Assembly: GCA_050084985.1 (NCBI GenBank)
Contig: JBITNC010000001.1
Span: forward strand, 195,486,001 to 195,550,000
Source of the DNA: Nageia nagi
Lineage: Eukaryota; Pinophyta
Length of the DNA stretch: 64,000 bases
Direction of reading: 5' to 3'
The notes under the pieces are model-generated. The model was given only the letters and a program-made list of their open reading frames with translations, had not been told where the DNA came from and searched no databases. The position numbers were made by a program, and so were the translations under genes. The stretch's first letter is position 1. The number at the start of each line of letters is the position of its first letter. Below are positions 1 to 12,000 of the stretch, one piece after another.

Positions 1-2191
1 ACATGACCATCCTGCTTGGACATTACTCTCTACTCTCCTAGTAGGAAATGTGAATTGATCTAGTCTTTGGTTCCCTTTCTCCTTGAGCTTTTCTATTCAA
101 AACTTGTGCAAATCCCTTTCTTCCTTATGCAACTCCTCCTTATTGCTAGAAAGTGGGTTCCCTCCTCATGAGGACCTTTCTTCTTAGGTTGCAGCCATGG
201 ATTCAAGACCTTGCAACCCCTCCTCTGCATGAATTTTATAGGATCCCATGAACTCCCTCATGTGTCTCCTTGTTTGACCTAGTGGCCTCCTTCATTTGGG
301 CATTGTGGGTACTTTTGGCCACCCCTCCAATCATTTCTTCTCCTTCTTCTATCACACCACCCATGTGGTGGCTAGTTCCATCTACTCTTCCACTGGCAGT
401 GGCCTCCCTTCTCATTACCATCCACTCCTCCAATAGCAGTGGCCTCCCTCCTCACCTCCATCCACTCCTCCATTGGTATCAGCCTCCCTCCTTTGGCCTA
501 TAAGTCTTGCATGACCTCTTAAATGCTTCATCTTTATTTTTTTCTTCTTCCTAAGTGGTTCATAGATATTTTTTATTCTACTTGCAATTCTTCTTACAAA
601 TGATTTCTTTTTAAATTCAAGTGGTTGATGAAAATTTATTTTTTTACTTTCTTACAAGCAAGTCTGCTTTTCCATCATGACTTACTGTGCATGGAGTAAA
701 ATGCATAAAAGCATTAAACTAGTGGGTAAAAATTAATTACATTTAGGACAAGTGTAGGTTGCATCTAGCCTATTAACTGCATAAAGTGAAGAGTCATAAT
801 GACTTAAGTTTTTGAGAAATTTGTTTTAAGCAAATGGTGGGGAATGCCATGATCTTTTATTAAGTAAAATGGAGAATTTTTTGAATTTGTAAGTATGGCA
901 ATTTTTTAGGAAAAATGTTTAAAGTATAAACTTGGCACTTCTCAAATTAACTAAGCTTACTATTGCCTTAAGATCAATTTTAAGTAAAAGGGGGAATCTT
1001 ACTTCTTTAATGCTATTAAGGGAAAATATATTGTATTTACTTAAAATTATAATAGATGTATACTTAGATTTCTTTTTAGTATGCAAAATAATTTTAAGAA
1101 TAAATTATTAAGTTAAGCTAAGTATGCTATCTTTAGGGGTACAACTTTAAGTAAAAAAAGGGAAATTTGTATGGATTTGTTACTTAAAGTTTAATGCATA
1201 CATAATTTTAAATTATTACTTACTACTTAAAATTTAATGCATGTTTATACTTAAATGATGTATGCTTAGTACTTAAATAATGATACATGCTTAAGGACTT
1301 AAAATTTTTAAGTTAGATGCTTATGATGCAATCTACTTCCTTATGAAATAATGGACTTGTGCAAAATTAGGATTGATGTGATGATGTCCTTTAGGGGTTG
1401 GTAAAAAAACCCATTGGAAACTTAGGTTTCAAATTTTTTGAATGGATGATATTTTACTTATGCTCTTTTACTTCATATTTTATTTTTTGATTTATTTTCT
1501 TATGCAAACAAAAATGCAAATATTGAAATGAGCCACCCCCTAAAATAAATACATCTCTATGTACATTTTGCAACATGACTTGTTTGGGAGTCATGAGGTG
1601 AGGATAGATGGAATGAAACCTTTAAGTTCAATGATTCAAATGGTGAAGAGTTTGTACTTTTCAATTGCCACTAAATCTTTTATTGGTTTGGACATAACTG
1701 CAATAGGTGGATAGGCATGTGTGTAGTGATACCACATGTCTGCATCTCCATTTAGGGATTATCCTAATAACCTAGGAGGAAAACTTGAATCTTAATCAAG
1801 TTTAATAATTTGATTGATCCAATAAATGTCATAACTTTGAAAAATAGTATGTACTTCTCCTTATGAGAGTATAATATCGACCAAGGTAAATAGGTTAAGG
1901 ATTGGTAGTATTTAGGCTCCTCTTATGTGGGCATCCAAGTGAAGGCCTAATTTTTAGACATGAAAATAAGTCTCAACAATGTCACTCTATATATATGGTT
2001 CTTAGTGATGACAAAAAGTATTTGAGTACATGGGTTATTATTTGAGTTGTAAAATATTTACACTAGTGAAACAAATCATGCATGTCTTTTGTGTTAAAAT
2101 TAACATGTATTTTTTACTTGGTTAAAACTTAGCATATAATGTTGTTAATTGAACCACATGCTATTTATTTTTTCACATTATTATGTAGCAA
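1..2191. other. Unassigned AT-rich sequence left of the copia element
   Basis: I recognise no protein domain, RNA gene or LTR end here. The first 500 bases are pyrimidine-rich and hold a 40 bp tandem repeat (separate entry). From about 850 to 1360 a short motif resembling taagtaaaagggggaa recurs near 859, 982 and 1149, among acttaaaatttaatgcat-like phrases, which looks like degenerate repeat DNA. The copia element's missing 5' LTR, or the missing 3' end of the minus-strand gypsy element to the right, might once have lain here, but no match to the copia LTR at 6876-7436 was found by eye. Confidence 0.6.
378..497. repeat. Tandem repeat, 3 copies of a 40 bp unit
   Basis: Three consecutive 40 bp units start at 378, 418 and 458. 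Each opens with ccatcyactcytcc and carries agtggcctccctyctca or a close variant. The second and third units agree best. The unit is not a multiple of three, so short open frames across it on both strands are unlikely to be coding. A TATA-like cctataag follows at 497-504. Confidence 0.85.
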
Positions 2192-3170
2192 ATGGGAGAA
2201 TCCTTTTTACCCAAACACATTCTTGATGATTCCAAATTTGGTATTTGGGAACCTCAGATGAGAGCTGAATTACAAGTAAGAAAGCTTTGTCAAATAATGA
2301 ATAATAACCTTGTACCTCCTATAGGTGAGAAGGCACTAGAGGCTCACAATAAGAAGAATAAGTTGGAAAGCTCCATGATATTTCATGTAGTTTTAGATGA
2401 TGTGCTTCTGACAATTTCCTCTTCAACCTTGGTAAAGGAAACTTGGGATAAGCTTAAGCAAATCTACCTTGGTTCAAAGTTTTCAATAAGGTTTACCATT
2501 CTCTAAAAATTACTTTAATCTTGTCAAAGGAAAGATAAAAATGTGGCTATCTATTTGAAAAAAACATTAACCTAAATACCCAACTTGTTGCTTATGTATG
2601 CAATTGGATCAATGATGAGTTTATGGTCTTTATCATTATTCAAAGCCTTTCTTAAAAGTTTGGAAACTTTGTGATGGTTATGGAAACAAGGCTTGATGAT
2701 TATGAAGAAGTTTTCTCCCTTGAGAACCTTTCTAGGATTATTTTGAAGCATGAAGAGACCCTTGATAAAAAGCTGTTGATTTCTTCTCTTAAAGATAATA
2801 AAGTTGCTCTTGGAGCAACCAAAACTACTTTTGAGAATAAGTTCAACCATTAAAAGAAATCTTATCCTTCTTTCTCTAAAAGGTTTGAGAAAAGAGCAAT
2901 GGTAACAATAATAGTAGGAATAATAGTAACAATAAGAACAACAACAATAGTAATAGAAATAATAGCAACAATAAACACTTCAAGCAAAGAGATGGAAAAG
3001 GCAAAGCAAACAATCTATATCCTAAGGATAATTTTGATGGTAATTGTAACTATTATGGCATCTCAGGCCATAAAGAAGTTGATTTTTACAAAAAGAAAAG
3101 AGGAGAAAAGAACAAAGGTAATGGAAATGTAAAGAACATCAAAGGAAAGAAGAATATTTAAGCTAGTTTT
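2192..3170 (+). pseudogene. Copia gag (UBN2-type) with damaged zinc knuckle
   Basis: This is the capsid/nucleocapsid precursor. The first 105 codons from ATG at 2192 match the UBN2-type gag fold, with motifs such as SKFGIWEPQMRAEL and KETWDKLKQIYLGSK. A frameshift follows near 2500, and gag-like sequence resumes at about 2671-2853 (LDDYEEVFSLENLSRIILKHE). An asparagine/serine-rich linker made of AAY-like triplets spans 2901-2976, in frame with a nucleocapsid knuckle at 3045-3086. That knuckle should read C-x2-C-x4-H-x4-C. Here the second Cys is Tyr and the last is Phe, so RNA binding would be lost. The ATG at 2192 was chosen because the gag similarity begins there. No homologous gag copy elsewhere in the window was noticed. 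Confidence 0.85.
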
Positions 3171-4260
3171 GCTATGATGCTTCACTCCATATCTTGCTCT
3201 TTTTTGTCTGATTAGATTCTTGACTCTAGTTGCACTAATCACCTATGCTTTGAATAGGAAAAATTTGAGAACTTTCACAAGTATAGAAAATATACAATTG
3301 TGATAGGTGATAAATCTACCCTTAAATTCTAAGGAATTTGGTGTGTATTGATTCATAGAAAGGTTCTTGATAATGTGTTATATGTTCTTAAGCTTAGGAT
3401 GAACCTTCTCTCTATGTTTCAAGTTGCTATAAAAGGGCACTCTTTTGAGTTTAACTCTTAATCTTGATGCAGTAAGAAAGGACTTGTCATGTTGGTTAAA
3501 ATATTAATGAAAGATGATATCTATATTATAGATCAATTTCTATCAAAGATGTATCTTGCTACAAGTGTGTGTTCTAGAGGCAATCTTTGGCACCAATGTT
3601 TAGGGAACCTTAACCACAAGAGTATTCAATTTATGAAAGAAAAAGAACTTGTAAAAGGTTTGCCTTTAATTTTTCCTTTGATTAGTCTATGTAAGAAGTG
3701 CATTCTTGGTAAGATGCATAGATAAAAGTTTGAAAAAGATAAGACAATAAGAGCATCTCAACCTCTTCAACTTATGCATTTAGATTTGATGGGTTCATTT
3801 CAGACTAAGTTGCTTGAAGGAGCATCTTACATCTTGACCTTTATTAATAACTTTAGTAGGATGACCATTGGGTATCTATTTGATCACAAGGATAAAATAT
3901 TTGAGAGTTTTAAGGTTTTTAAGGCCTTTGTTGAGAATCAAACTAACCTTAAAATCAAGATGTTGAGATTAGATAATGGGAGAGAATATAACAACAATAA
4001 GTTCAATGACTATTATGCTAAGTATGGAATTAAAAGAAAATTTACAATTCCTTACACTCTTTAGTAGAGTGGTGTTGCCAAAAGGTAAAATAGGATCATT
4101 ATGAAAATGGATAGATGCATGTTGGGTAGTCTTCCTAGTTTCTTATGGGGGAAGCAGTAAGTATTGCTATTTACACCTTGAATAGGTTTCCCATAAAAAG
4201 CATTTAGGGCAAAAATCCTTTTGAGGCATGGTAAAAAAGAAAACCTAGAATTTCGCACCT
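3171..4260 (+). pseudogene. Copia protease, GAG-pre-integrase and integrase remnant
   Basis: The protease motif near 3215-3245 reads LDSSCTNHL, where the family has D-S-G, so the catalytic Gly is Ser. The GAG-pre-integrase domain at 3570-3725 is clear: LWHQCLGNLNHKSIQFM, then CKKCILGKMHR, giving the H-x-H and C-x2-C zinc ligands of the integrase N-terminus. The rve core begins at 3774 with HLDLMGSF (first Asp), and RLDNGREY at about 3966 holds the second Asp. The family's NGVAERKNR motif reads SGVAKR, so the third acidic residue is Lys. The two codons just before it are TAG TAG where most relatives have Gln-Gln. No functional integrase can be made from this copy. Confidence 0.88.
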
Positions 4261-4559
4261 TAGGGTGTTTGGTTGTGAAGTATTCTCCTACATTATTTCT
4301 AAAAAAAAAGAAAAAATTAGAAAAAAAAGGTTGAAAAATGCATCTTTATGGGTTATGATAGTCAACATAGAGGTTACAAACTCTACTCTCCATTGTATAA
4401 ATCCATATTTTTTTCAAGGGATGTAAAGTTCAATAAATTTCCTAAAGAATTGGCTTCTAATGACGATGTGGTGATCCAAAGGACTCTTTAATTACACCTA
4501 TCTAGTTATATATTGATGTAGACAAGTCACCTCAAGAATAAAAATCTCCAACTCAAAGG

Positions 4560-6175
4560 GTAATAAGGAGCATGACCTTGATCAAATACTTATTTGCTAA
4601 TATTGACAACAAGCATGAGCCCTCAACCTTTAAAGAAACTTCTAAGCATGATTGGTGGATAGAAGCTATGAAAGTGGAGTATGAGATGCTTATGAAAAAT
4701 AAAACATGGGACTTGGTTCCTTATCCCAATGAGAAGAATATGATTGGTAATAAGTGGATCTACATGATCAACTTCAATTAAATTGGAGATATTGATAAAT
4801 ACAAGGAAAGGTTAGTAGCCAAATGTTTCACTTAAAAATATGGTGTAGATTATGAGGAAACCTTTTCTCCTATGGCAAAGATGCCTACTGTGAGAATTAT
4901 CCTTACTCTTTTTGTAGCTCATGGATGGAAAGTTTTTCAACTTTATGTTAAGAGTGCATTTCTTAATGAGGACTTAGATGTGAAAATTTTATGAATCAAC
5001 TAGAAGGGATTATTGTGGAAGGCAAAGAATCCTTTGTGTGCAAGTTAAAGAAGTTATTATATGGACTTAAGCAAGCACCTAGAGCCTAGTACAGGAAGAT
5101 TTCAAGGTATTTTATAGACATTGGTTTCTCCAAGTGTTTTTCTAACTCTGATCTATATGTGTTCAATCAAAAAAAAGATATGATCTTGATTCTCCTTTAT
5201 GTGGATGATCTTTTGATTACTAGAAATAATGAAGAAATCATCCAAGAGTGCATATCCAAACTTAAGGCAATGTTTGAAATGATTGATCTTGGTATTTTGC
5301 ACTACTGTCTTGGAATGCAAATGTATTAATACAAGGATTGTACTTATCATAATAAATCTAAGTATATATCAAACATCTTGTAAAATTTTAAAATGGAGGA
5401 GTGTATATATGTTGCAATCATAGTCTCTCCTAGAATCATTATTTCTCTGAACTTCAACTCTCAGTTAGCTAATGCTATAGCTTATAGGTAATTAATTATT
5501 AGTCTTTTGTATTTAAGTATATTTAGGCTAGATATTGCCTTTGCAATGAATTTGATGGCATGATTCATGTAGAGACCATATGTTGAGAACTTCAATGCTA
5601 TTAAGCAAATCTTGAGATATGTTGTAGGGACTAAGGATCTTACTCTCAAATATTCTAATTTGCCCTCATTTGTTCTCTGTGGATTATTAGATTTTGACTA
5701 TGGGGGAGATAGAGATGTAGGAAATCAACCTCTATGTATGTGTTTAGCATTAGTTCAAGTGTTATCTATTGGGCTTCCAAGAAGCAACCTACTATTTCTC
5801 TTTCCACCATAGAAGCTGAATACTATGCCATGTCTATTGCAACCTAGGAAGCTATTTGGATAAGGCATATTTTAAAAGAAATTGGATATGAGAAAGTTGG
5901 CTCATTTTTTATTTCTTTAGATAATCAATTGGCTATTTCTTTGGCTAAGAATCCTATGTTCTATCAGATAATAAAACATGTGAAAATCCATACCCATTTT
6001 ATCAAGGAAAAGGTTCTTGATGCCATCATACACTTGGAGTATTATCCATCTACCTTGAACTCTATTGATTTGTTCACCTAGTTGCTCCCAAAAGCTTAGT
6101 TTTGTAAGCTTAAGGATGCTATTAAGTTGGTGAAGTTGCCCTTAAGGGGAGTGAAGTTTGAATTCTTGTGTTGAA
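4560..6175 (+). pseudogene. Copia reverse transcriptase and RNase H remnant
   Basis: RT starts with WIEAMKVEYEMLMKNKTWDL and continues through YGVDYEETFSPMAKM. After a deletion or frameshift near 4985 comes KLLYGLKQAPRA and the catalytic box YVDD at 5197-5208, which is intact. The segment at 5540-5600 is the conserved connection region, and RNase H follows at about 5770-6060 ([22 protein letters not shown], written in parts here). Damage includes TAA/TAG at Gln positions (FT-stop-KYGVDYEET, QMY-stop-YKD, AT-stop-EAIW), TAG for the Trp of RAWY, TGA where an Arg is expected near 5562, and a frameshift near 5760. Copia RT/RNH normally runs in one frame with integrase. Here at least three frames are needed. 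Confidence 0.9.
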
Positions 6176-6865
6176 TTCATGATTATGATGACAACTTCAC
6201 CCCTAAGAGGATTTTATGTTGTATTATGTTGATTTTATTATACACCTTTATGATAAGTTCACTTTGTGTGAGGAACTTGTTGTAAAAAAATTTTAAAGCA
6301 AAAAGATTGGCCAATCTAGCACTGTTTAGTTATCCATGTGTGAGGAATTGTTATGTGTCTTTTGGCATTATTTAGTTATCTATATGTGAGGAACTTATAT
6401 GTGCATGCTCTATTTTGCTATGATAATCAACACATGTTTTATATACAACAAGTGACTATGAGTATTGACTTAGTATCTTTATGATGAATTATAGTGCACT
6501 ATTGATCAGTTCATGATTATATTTGAGTGATTCATCTATCCTAGTTGATATGAATATGTTGCATCTAACTAATCTTATTATTTGAGCTACTTATGACTTG
6601 CAGGTTCCTTTGAGATTGTAGGTTACTTACTTTGGGTATGTAGGCTCTTAGAGACTCTTCATGACTTCTAGTTGGATGATTACTTCATGTACATTGAAAT
6701 TGATTATGGTTAATGATTGTATTTGACAAAGTAGTGAGTCTCAAACTAGATTTTTCTTACTTCAAAAATATGTAAAAAGTTCTCATTTCTATTATATTGT
6801 TTAGAGGAGGACTATCTTACTTTCTCTCTTTCTTCTATCTTATTTGTTGTATCCCAATATTGCAT
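6176..6865 (+). other. Copia 3' untranslated region
   Basis: No coding similarity is seen between the end of RNase H and the purine tract. A short phrase like tgtgaggaactt recurs near 6268, 6338 and 6381, twice preceded by agttatc, so a degenerate short repeat is present. There is no sign of an envelope-like ORF. Confidence 0.6.
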
Positions 6866-6875
6866 TAAGGGGGAG
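6866..6875 (+). other. Polypurine tract of the copia element
   Basis: The run aagggggag lies directly before TGTTGGAATG, the first bases of the 3' LTR. This is the expected plus-strand primer position for reverse transcription and fixes both the orientation and the LTR start. Confidence 0.85.
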
Positions 6876-7436
6876 TGTTGGAATGTAAAATGCATTATTG
6901 TAAAGGTTTTGTAATAGTATTCTATATAAGTTCACTAATACTTAAGGGTATCATTTGATACATTAAATTTTTAAGTGAATATAATAATATAACTTGTCCT
7001 ACACTCCATGTTATGAGCATGCACCATGGGTAAAAGGATGTGCATGTCATGCTTTTATACATTGGATAAGAGGGTGATACAAATAGGGTTTTTGGTCTAT
7101 AAATATAAGGCTCCCTCTTTATGATCATATACCAATTTATAGAGTAAAGCTATGCTATAGGATGTTGTTTAAGAGATGAGTTAGAAGAATTGTAAGAGAT
7201 TCATATTTGTGAATGAAGTGAGATCTAGTTAGTGGATGTACTCTTAGTTGGAGGAACCACTTACATCTTGTGTCACTTTGTGAGATTGTCTTCTTGAGTT
7301 ATCTTGATGTGAGTATGAGCTTTCATGTGATCTTGGGAGTTTAGATTTGTTCATGTTATAGTTCAATTCTCATATCATCTTTGTCTAATTTATGCATATT
7401 TATGAGTTTCTTGCATAAATTTTACATAATTCAACA
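6876..7436 (+). repeat. 3' LTR of the copia element
   Basis: The LTR begins TGTTGGAATG after the purine tract and ends in TTCAACA, giving short inverted ends (TGTTG/CAACA) and a length of 561 bp. A TATA box lies at 7098-7105. No partner LTR is visible upstream, so neither insertion age nor a target duplication can be read. Confidence 0.82.
7098..7105 (+). promoter_or_regulatory. TATA box in the copia LTR
   Basis: TATAAATA in the context ggtctataaatataagg, about 220 bp inside the LTR. This is the usual position of the U3/R promoter of copia elements. Its function is inferred only from position and consensus. Confidence 0.6.
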
Positions 7437-7464
7437 ATATTTTCAATATGTACAATTGATACAA

Positions 7465-8560
7465 AAAATTTTAACTATAAAAATAATGAATATTCATGAT
7501 GTTTATAGGGTCATGCTCATTAGTTCCTTCCATATCAGCTAATTGGTAAGCTCTTGAACCAAATGTTTTTTAAATAATGTATGGTATTAACCAATTAGGG
7601 GCAAATTTATCATGAAGTTGATGTTCCATTCATGAAGTTTGTTGATTTTGTTTAAGTACTAAATCCCCTTTGTTAAATTCATGAATTTTTGCTTTCTTAT
7701 CAAAAGCTTTCTTGATATGATTTTGATAAGTTTGCATATGTTCTAGTGCATGAATTCTTCTTTCATCAAATAGAACTAATTGATCTAGTTTGATTTGATT
7801 GGATGCTTCATCTATTATATAATATTGTAATGCAATGTCTAAAGAGGGAATTTTAATTTCTAATATTAGTACAAATTCTACACCATAAACTAAAAAAATG
7901 GGGGTTTTTTTAGTAGGATTTATAATGCTAGTATGATATGTCCATAAAGCATGTGGAATCCTTAATTATTATTAACTAATCCTAATATGGTACCCTTTAC
8001 ACAAAGCTAATTCCTATTTATTTTTGAATTTTTTTCTATTATTAGTTACAATTTGAGATAAAATCCCAAAATGACATATAATGTGATGTTTTATAAATAT
8101 TGCTATTTTAAGATCTTTGGTAGAAATCATAGGGATAGCTTCAACCCATTTTGTAAAAGATTCTATAGCTGTAATTATGAAATATGACCACCTAATGAAG
8201 TGGGCAACATTTTTCCTATGAGGTCTAATGTCCATCTTAAGAATGACCATAATGATTGCATCAATTGTAAGGCTTGCAATAGTTGAATATACAGATTAGA
8301 ATTTTGTTAAGACTTAAAATATTTATTGCTATAATCATGCTCCATTGTAGGCCAATAATATCCCATGTGCATTAATCATTTTGTGATAGCTAGACCACTA
8401 AAGTATCCTCCACATATTCCATTATGTGCATATGAAATTACAATTTGTAATTCTACCCATTTTAGACATCTAAGTAACATGTCATTGAACCCTCTTCAAT
8501 ACAACATGTCTCCTAACATGCAATAACAAGAATATTTTAATTTAAATGCTTTGTGATTGA
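7465..8560 (-). pseudogene. Integrase remnant of OLD
   Basis: On the minus strand the core domain includes SFTKWVEAIPMISTKDLK and CHFGILSQIVTNNRKKF (8014-8250), corresponding to the first and second catalytic Asp regions. The second Asp is Asn in IVTNN. The C-terminal part at 7465-7960 reads VYGVEFVL, IPSLDIALQYY and RAYQLADMEG, the typical tail of Tat integrases. The stretch that should carry the third catalytic acid (PQGNGQxEATNK region) appears to be deleted near 7940-8010. The reading frame is broken repeatedly. Its end lies about 30 bases from the copia LTR. Confidence 0.82.
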
Positions 8561-8572
8561 TTTAGTCAAGTC

Positions 8573-9170
8573 TCAAGGTAATATTCTATCTCTTAAAAAT
8601 TTAACTAATTGATAATGCCATAGATTTTTATATTCTATAGTAATATACAGAACCTCATATGCTTCATCATCTATTTCCAAAGAATATTTTATGATTTGAA
8701 TTATTTCAATGTGAATGGTATATTGATGAGGATCTTGTGGTATCAGGGATCCCATTGACACTAGTGCATCAACAAACCTATTAGTTGATCAAGGCACTAC
8801 TTCTATCTTGTATTTTTTGAATGGTGATAATAGTGTATCTATTAATTTTTTATATATTTGAAGTAATGGTTCTTTACATTGGAAAATTCCTTTGGTTGAT
8901 CTACTATTAGCAATGAATCACTAATGAATTTTACTTTTTTCATTTTTAATTTTATAGCGATCTTCATAGCCAATATTAAAGCTTCATATTCAACATTATT
9001 ATTCATGCATGGGAAAGTTAATTTGAATGAATATGATATGGGTGCCCCTTTTGGTGTAACAAATACAACACCAAAACCCCTACATTGTTCACACCAAGAA
9101 CCATCAAAATAGATTGTCATATCCAATTCCTCTTCAAGATCAACATGAATTTTTGTTTCATCTAGTTAGA
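8573..9170 (-). pseudogene. Archaeal-type RNase H (aRNH) domain of OLD
   Basis: The frame at 8842-9126 (94 codons) reads YFDGSWCEQCRGFGVVFVTP, then NNNVEYEALILAMKIA and then FISDSLLIVDQ. These are the D, E and D motifs of the second RNase H that marks Tat-lineage gypsy elements. The following 62 codons (8573-8761) read VSMGSLIPQDPHQYTIH, the linker toward integrase (DALASLASLIP in relatives). The three acidic residues Asp, Glu and Asp are still present, so this is the best preserved piece of OLD's pol. Confidence 0.85.
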
Positions 9171-9339
9171 AAACATGTTCATCTGGTAATTCAATTACAA
9201 GAGGTTTATCATCTTGTAATGGTGCTTCTATGAGATAATCAGCTATAGCTTGGCCTTTTATAGATTTTTGATTTATGAATTAAAAATCAAATTCTATAAA
9301 TGCATGATCCATTTGGATGTTCTTATGTTTTGATAAGTT

Positions 9340-10560
9340 TTGTTCATCATATATTTTAATGGACCTACTTTGGAAATCACATAAGTCATATGATTTAGCA
9401 TGTAATGCTTGAGTTTCTTTGTTACGAAAACTATTGTTAAACATAGTATTTCCATGTATACATATCTTATCTCATAATAAATTAAAGTTCAACTAATATA
9501 ATATACAACTTGTTCTTTGTTATTTCCATTCTTCTAAGCAAGCATGATACCTAAGGTGGTTTCTATGGTTGATGAGTAAAGTTAAAATGGTTCTCTTTCT
9601 CTTGGAGAAATTAAAATTGATGGTGATAAAAGATAGTATTTTATTTCATCACATGCTTGTTGTTGTTCACTACCCTAGTGAAATTTGATCCCATTTTTTA
9701 ATAGTTTATTAAAAGATTTGAATTTTTTAGATAATTATTATATAAAGAATCTTATGGCTTGTAAGTTTCCTTGCAAACTTTGTAATTATTTTATATTTCA
9801 AGGAGGAGGCATATTTATGATGGATTTTATTTTATTGGTATCTACTTTGATTCCTCATCTTGATATAATAAAACTAAGTAACTTTCCTAAAGTAACTCAA
9901 AAAACACATTTCTTTATATTTAGTCTAACATTATGTTCTAATAATCTATCAAAGATTTTTATAAGAACTTCTAAGTGCTATTTTCTAGTTTTAGATTTAG
10001 CTAATAAATCATATACATAATCGTCCATGATTTCATGCATGTATTCATTGAAAATATATGTCATTACTCTTTTATTTAAGTTACCTTGACATTCTTTAAA
10101 CCAAAGGGCATTACTTTGTAACAAAAGGTTCTCCATGGTGTTGTAAATGTTGTTTTATGTTGATCTTTTGTAGCTACTTTTATCTTATTTTATCAAAAGA
10201 TTCCACCCATGAGTGAAAGAATTTCATGTCCAACCATAGCATTAAGCAAATTGTCAATATTTAGAAGTGGAAAATAATCTTTTGGACATGCTTTATCTAG
10301 TTCTCTAAAATATGTGCAAATGCAAATCTTCTTGTTAGTTTTTTTAATTAGAACCATATTGGATATCCAATTGGAATAATCAATAGGTTGTATAAATTTT
10401 ACTTCTAATAGATTTTGTAATTCTTATTTTACAATTAAATATATTGTAGGATGCATCTTTCATAACTTTTGTTTCATAAGTTTGGCATAATTTTTAATAC
10501 CTAAGTTATGTACTACTAATTTTGAATCTAGTTTAGACATATTTGCGTAGGACATACAAA
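9340..10560 (-). pseudogene. Reverse transcriptase and first RNase H remnant of OLD
   Basis: Minus-strand fragments in shifting frames match gypsy RT: IQPIDYSNWISNMVLIKK, ICICTYFRELDKACPKDYF and LLNIDNLLNAMVG near 10270-10430, and FCYKVMPFGLKN near 10095-10140. The catalytic YVDD box should fall near 10030 but is not readable. RNase H traces follow near 9350-9650. Several stops and frameshifts break it. An AT-rich open frame of 111 codons on the opposite strand (9685-10020) is a shadow of this region. The order gag-PR-RT-RNH-aRNH-IN agrees with Ty3/gypsy. Confidence 0.8.
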
Positions 10561-11401
10561 TACTTTATATTTTTCTTTAAGAATGGATGTGAATGTTTCT
10601 CTTTTTTTTTTCATTTAAATATTTTCCTAATTGAATAATATTGGAATTATTATGATAATCACTTAAATATACATTGATTATTTCTTCAATCAACATATGG
10701 GATCCCTCTTCTAATTGGCTAAGCACTGTAATCCAATTTTTATCATCTAGGTTATATTCTTCATCCTAACAAATATTTTTCTCAATTAAGGTTGTATTTA
10801 TGGAAGATTTGAATTCTTGGAATATAAAATTTATATCATTTAATTCTTGTATTGTTTTATTCTTAATGAATGAAAATTTTGCAATATCCTCACTAACCAT
10901 GAGATATGATGAAGAGTTATTTAAACTTAATGGAATCCATGATTCAAACTCATCACTTCTAGACCAATCAAAAGACACTTTTTTTGAAACCTCATTAGAT
11001 ATTTCTTCAATCTAGAACATATTACAGAATAGATATTCAAGTATTGATATGTTAGACTCTATTTTATCTTGATTGGTCATCCTTTCAAAACTTTTACTTA
11101 ACTCTTCATATTCAAGGTTTTTTGATTCCAACTTGACCATTTCTATGACAAAATCTTTTTCCTTCTCTCCTATATATCCTAAACTTGTTTTATCCCTTGG
11201 TAATTAGTAATGAATATCAATTATGTATTTAGTTCCTTTTTCATATCGAACTAAGCCATGTCCTTTGACAAAATGTCTTTATTTAATTCATCTAGCTTTC
11301 AAGCTCTTTATTCCCAAGATTCCTTCTCTTGTAGTGTCAAAATTATCTTGGGTTGTAATCTATCATTAATTTCTTAATGGTCATTAATTAATTTATTTTT
11401 T
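10561..11401 (-). pseudogene. Polyprotein linker between protease and RT of OLD
   Basis: This stretch lies where Tat elements carry a long, poorly conserved linker between protease and RT. A minus-strand frame at 10766-10978 (70 codons: SFDWSRSDEFESW, then an acidic and serine-rich segment) is open but matches nothing I can name. The opposite-strand frame at 10800-11015 overlaps it and is not favoured. It is assigned to the polyprotein by position only. Confidence 0.45.
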
Positions 11402-12000
11402 TTAATAACTTGTGTTTATTTTTAATATAGTTGAGGAAGCATGATTAGTTTTATCAACATTAATTACCAATGGTTCATTTTTTGGTATCAATACCATGAA
11501 AAAATGAGTAGATGGTAAAGCTATATCTCTAGGTAAATGAGTAGTATTAGAATGTGAGTATATATTATCATCTCCAAGTACACAATGCACTACTCCTTCA
11601 TGAATATATTTAAATCAATTATGATATGTTAACCAAAAACATTACACATGTTTGATCCAAGGTCTTCCTAGGGGATTGTTATATTGTGTGATATCTCCTT
11701 CAATTACTTGTAATAATGTTTGCACTGTCTTTGATCCTACAGTAATAGGTAATAAAATTGACCCTACTATAGAACATACATCATTTTTAAACTCTCTTAT
11801 TTGTATATGGTGCACAAATATGTGAAAAAGGAATATTTAAATTCTTGTATGCAATTTTTGAAATAATATTGATAGTTGATCCTCCATTTGCTAAGATTCT
11901 TTTAAATGTTCTTCCATATTCCTTGGCTATAATATGTAAAGGTGGATCTAATCATTGTATTCCTTTAGGATCTTTTAGTTCATGATCATAAAAAATTATT
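11402..12000 (-). pseudogene. Aspartic protease (retropepsin) remnant of OLD
   Basis: On the minus strand, LDPPLHIIAK near 11950 is followed by KRILANGGSTINIIS and AYKNLNIPFSHI (about 11840-11910). The active-site triad, usually D-G-G or D-T-G, reads N-G-G, so the catalytic Asp is Asn. The family's ILLGRPW motif appears as NPLGRPW near 11650-11680. A clean frame at 11402-11590 gives the C-terminal part (HCVLGDDNIYSHSN). The same order and wording occur in YOUNG (DPPLHVIGK, KRILIDEG, NIIS, ILLGRPW, HCVRRDENPYSH), so the two proteins belong to one family. Confidence 0.85.

Larger units (their letters stand above)
2192..7436 (+). mobile_element. Degenerate Ty1/copia retrotransposon lacking a visible 5' LTR
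   Basis: The domain order is gag, protease, GAG-pre-integrase, integrase, reverse transcriptase, RNase H, purine tract and 3' LTR, which is diagnostic of Ty1/copia (integrase before RT). The coding part is broken by several frameshifts and stops. I found no 5' LTR and no TGGTATCAGAGC-type primer site before gag, so the 5' end seems lost or too diverged. The 3' LTR ends at 7436, about 30 bases after the integrase stop of the minus-strand gypsy element. Copia therefore probably inserted into, or truncated, that older element. Confidence 0.92.

Noticed and set aside
1780-1830. Small hairpin aacttga-atctta-atcaagtt
   Set aside because: Seven to eight bp arms in AT-rich DNA are expected by chance, and no gene or terminator context exists.
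2899-3132. 77-codon plus-strand ORF rich in Ile and Thr
   Set aside because: It is the shifted reading of the asparagine-rich gag linker whose true frame leads into the zinc knuckle at 3045.
9685-10020. 111-codon plus-strand ORF
   Set aside because: It is antisense to the RT/RNase H remnant of OLD, AT-rich and without any family resemblance.
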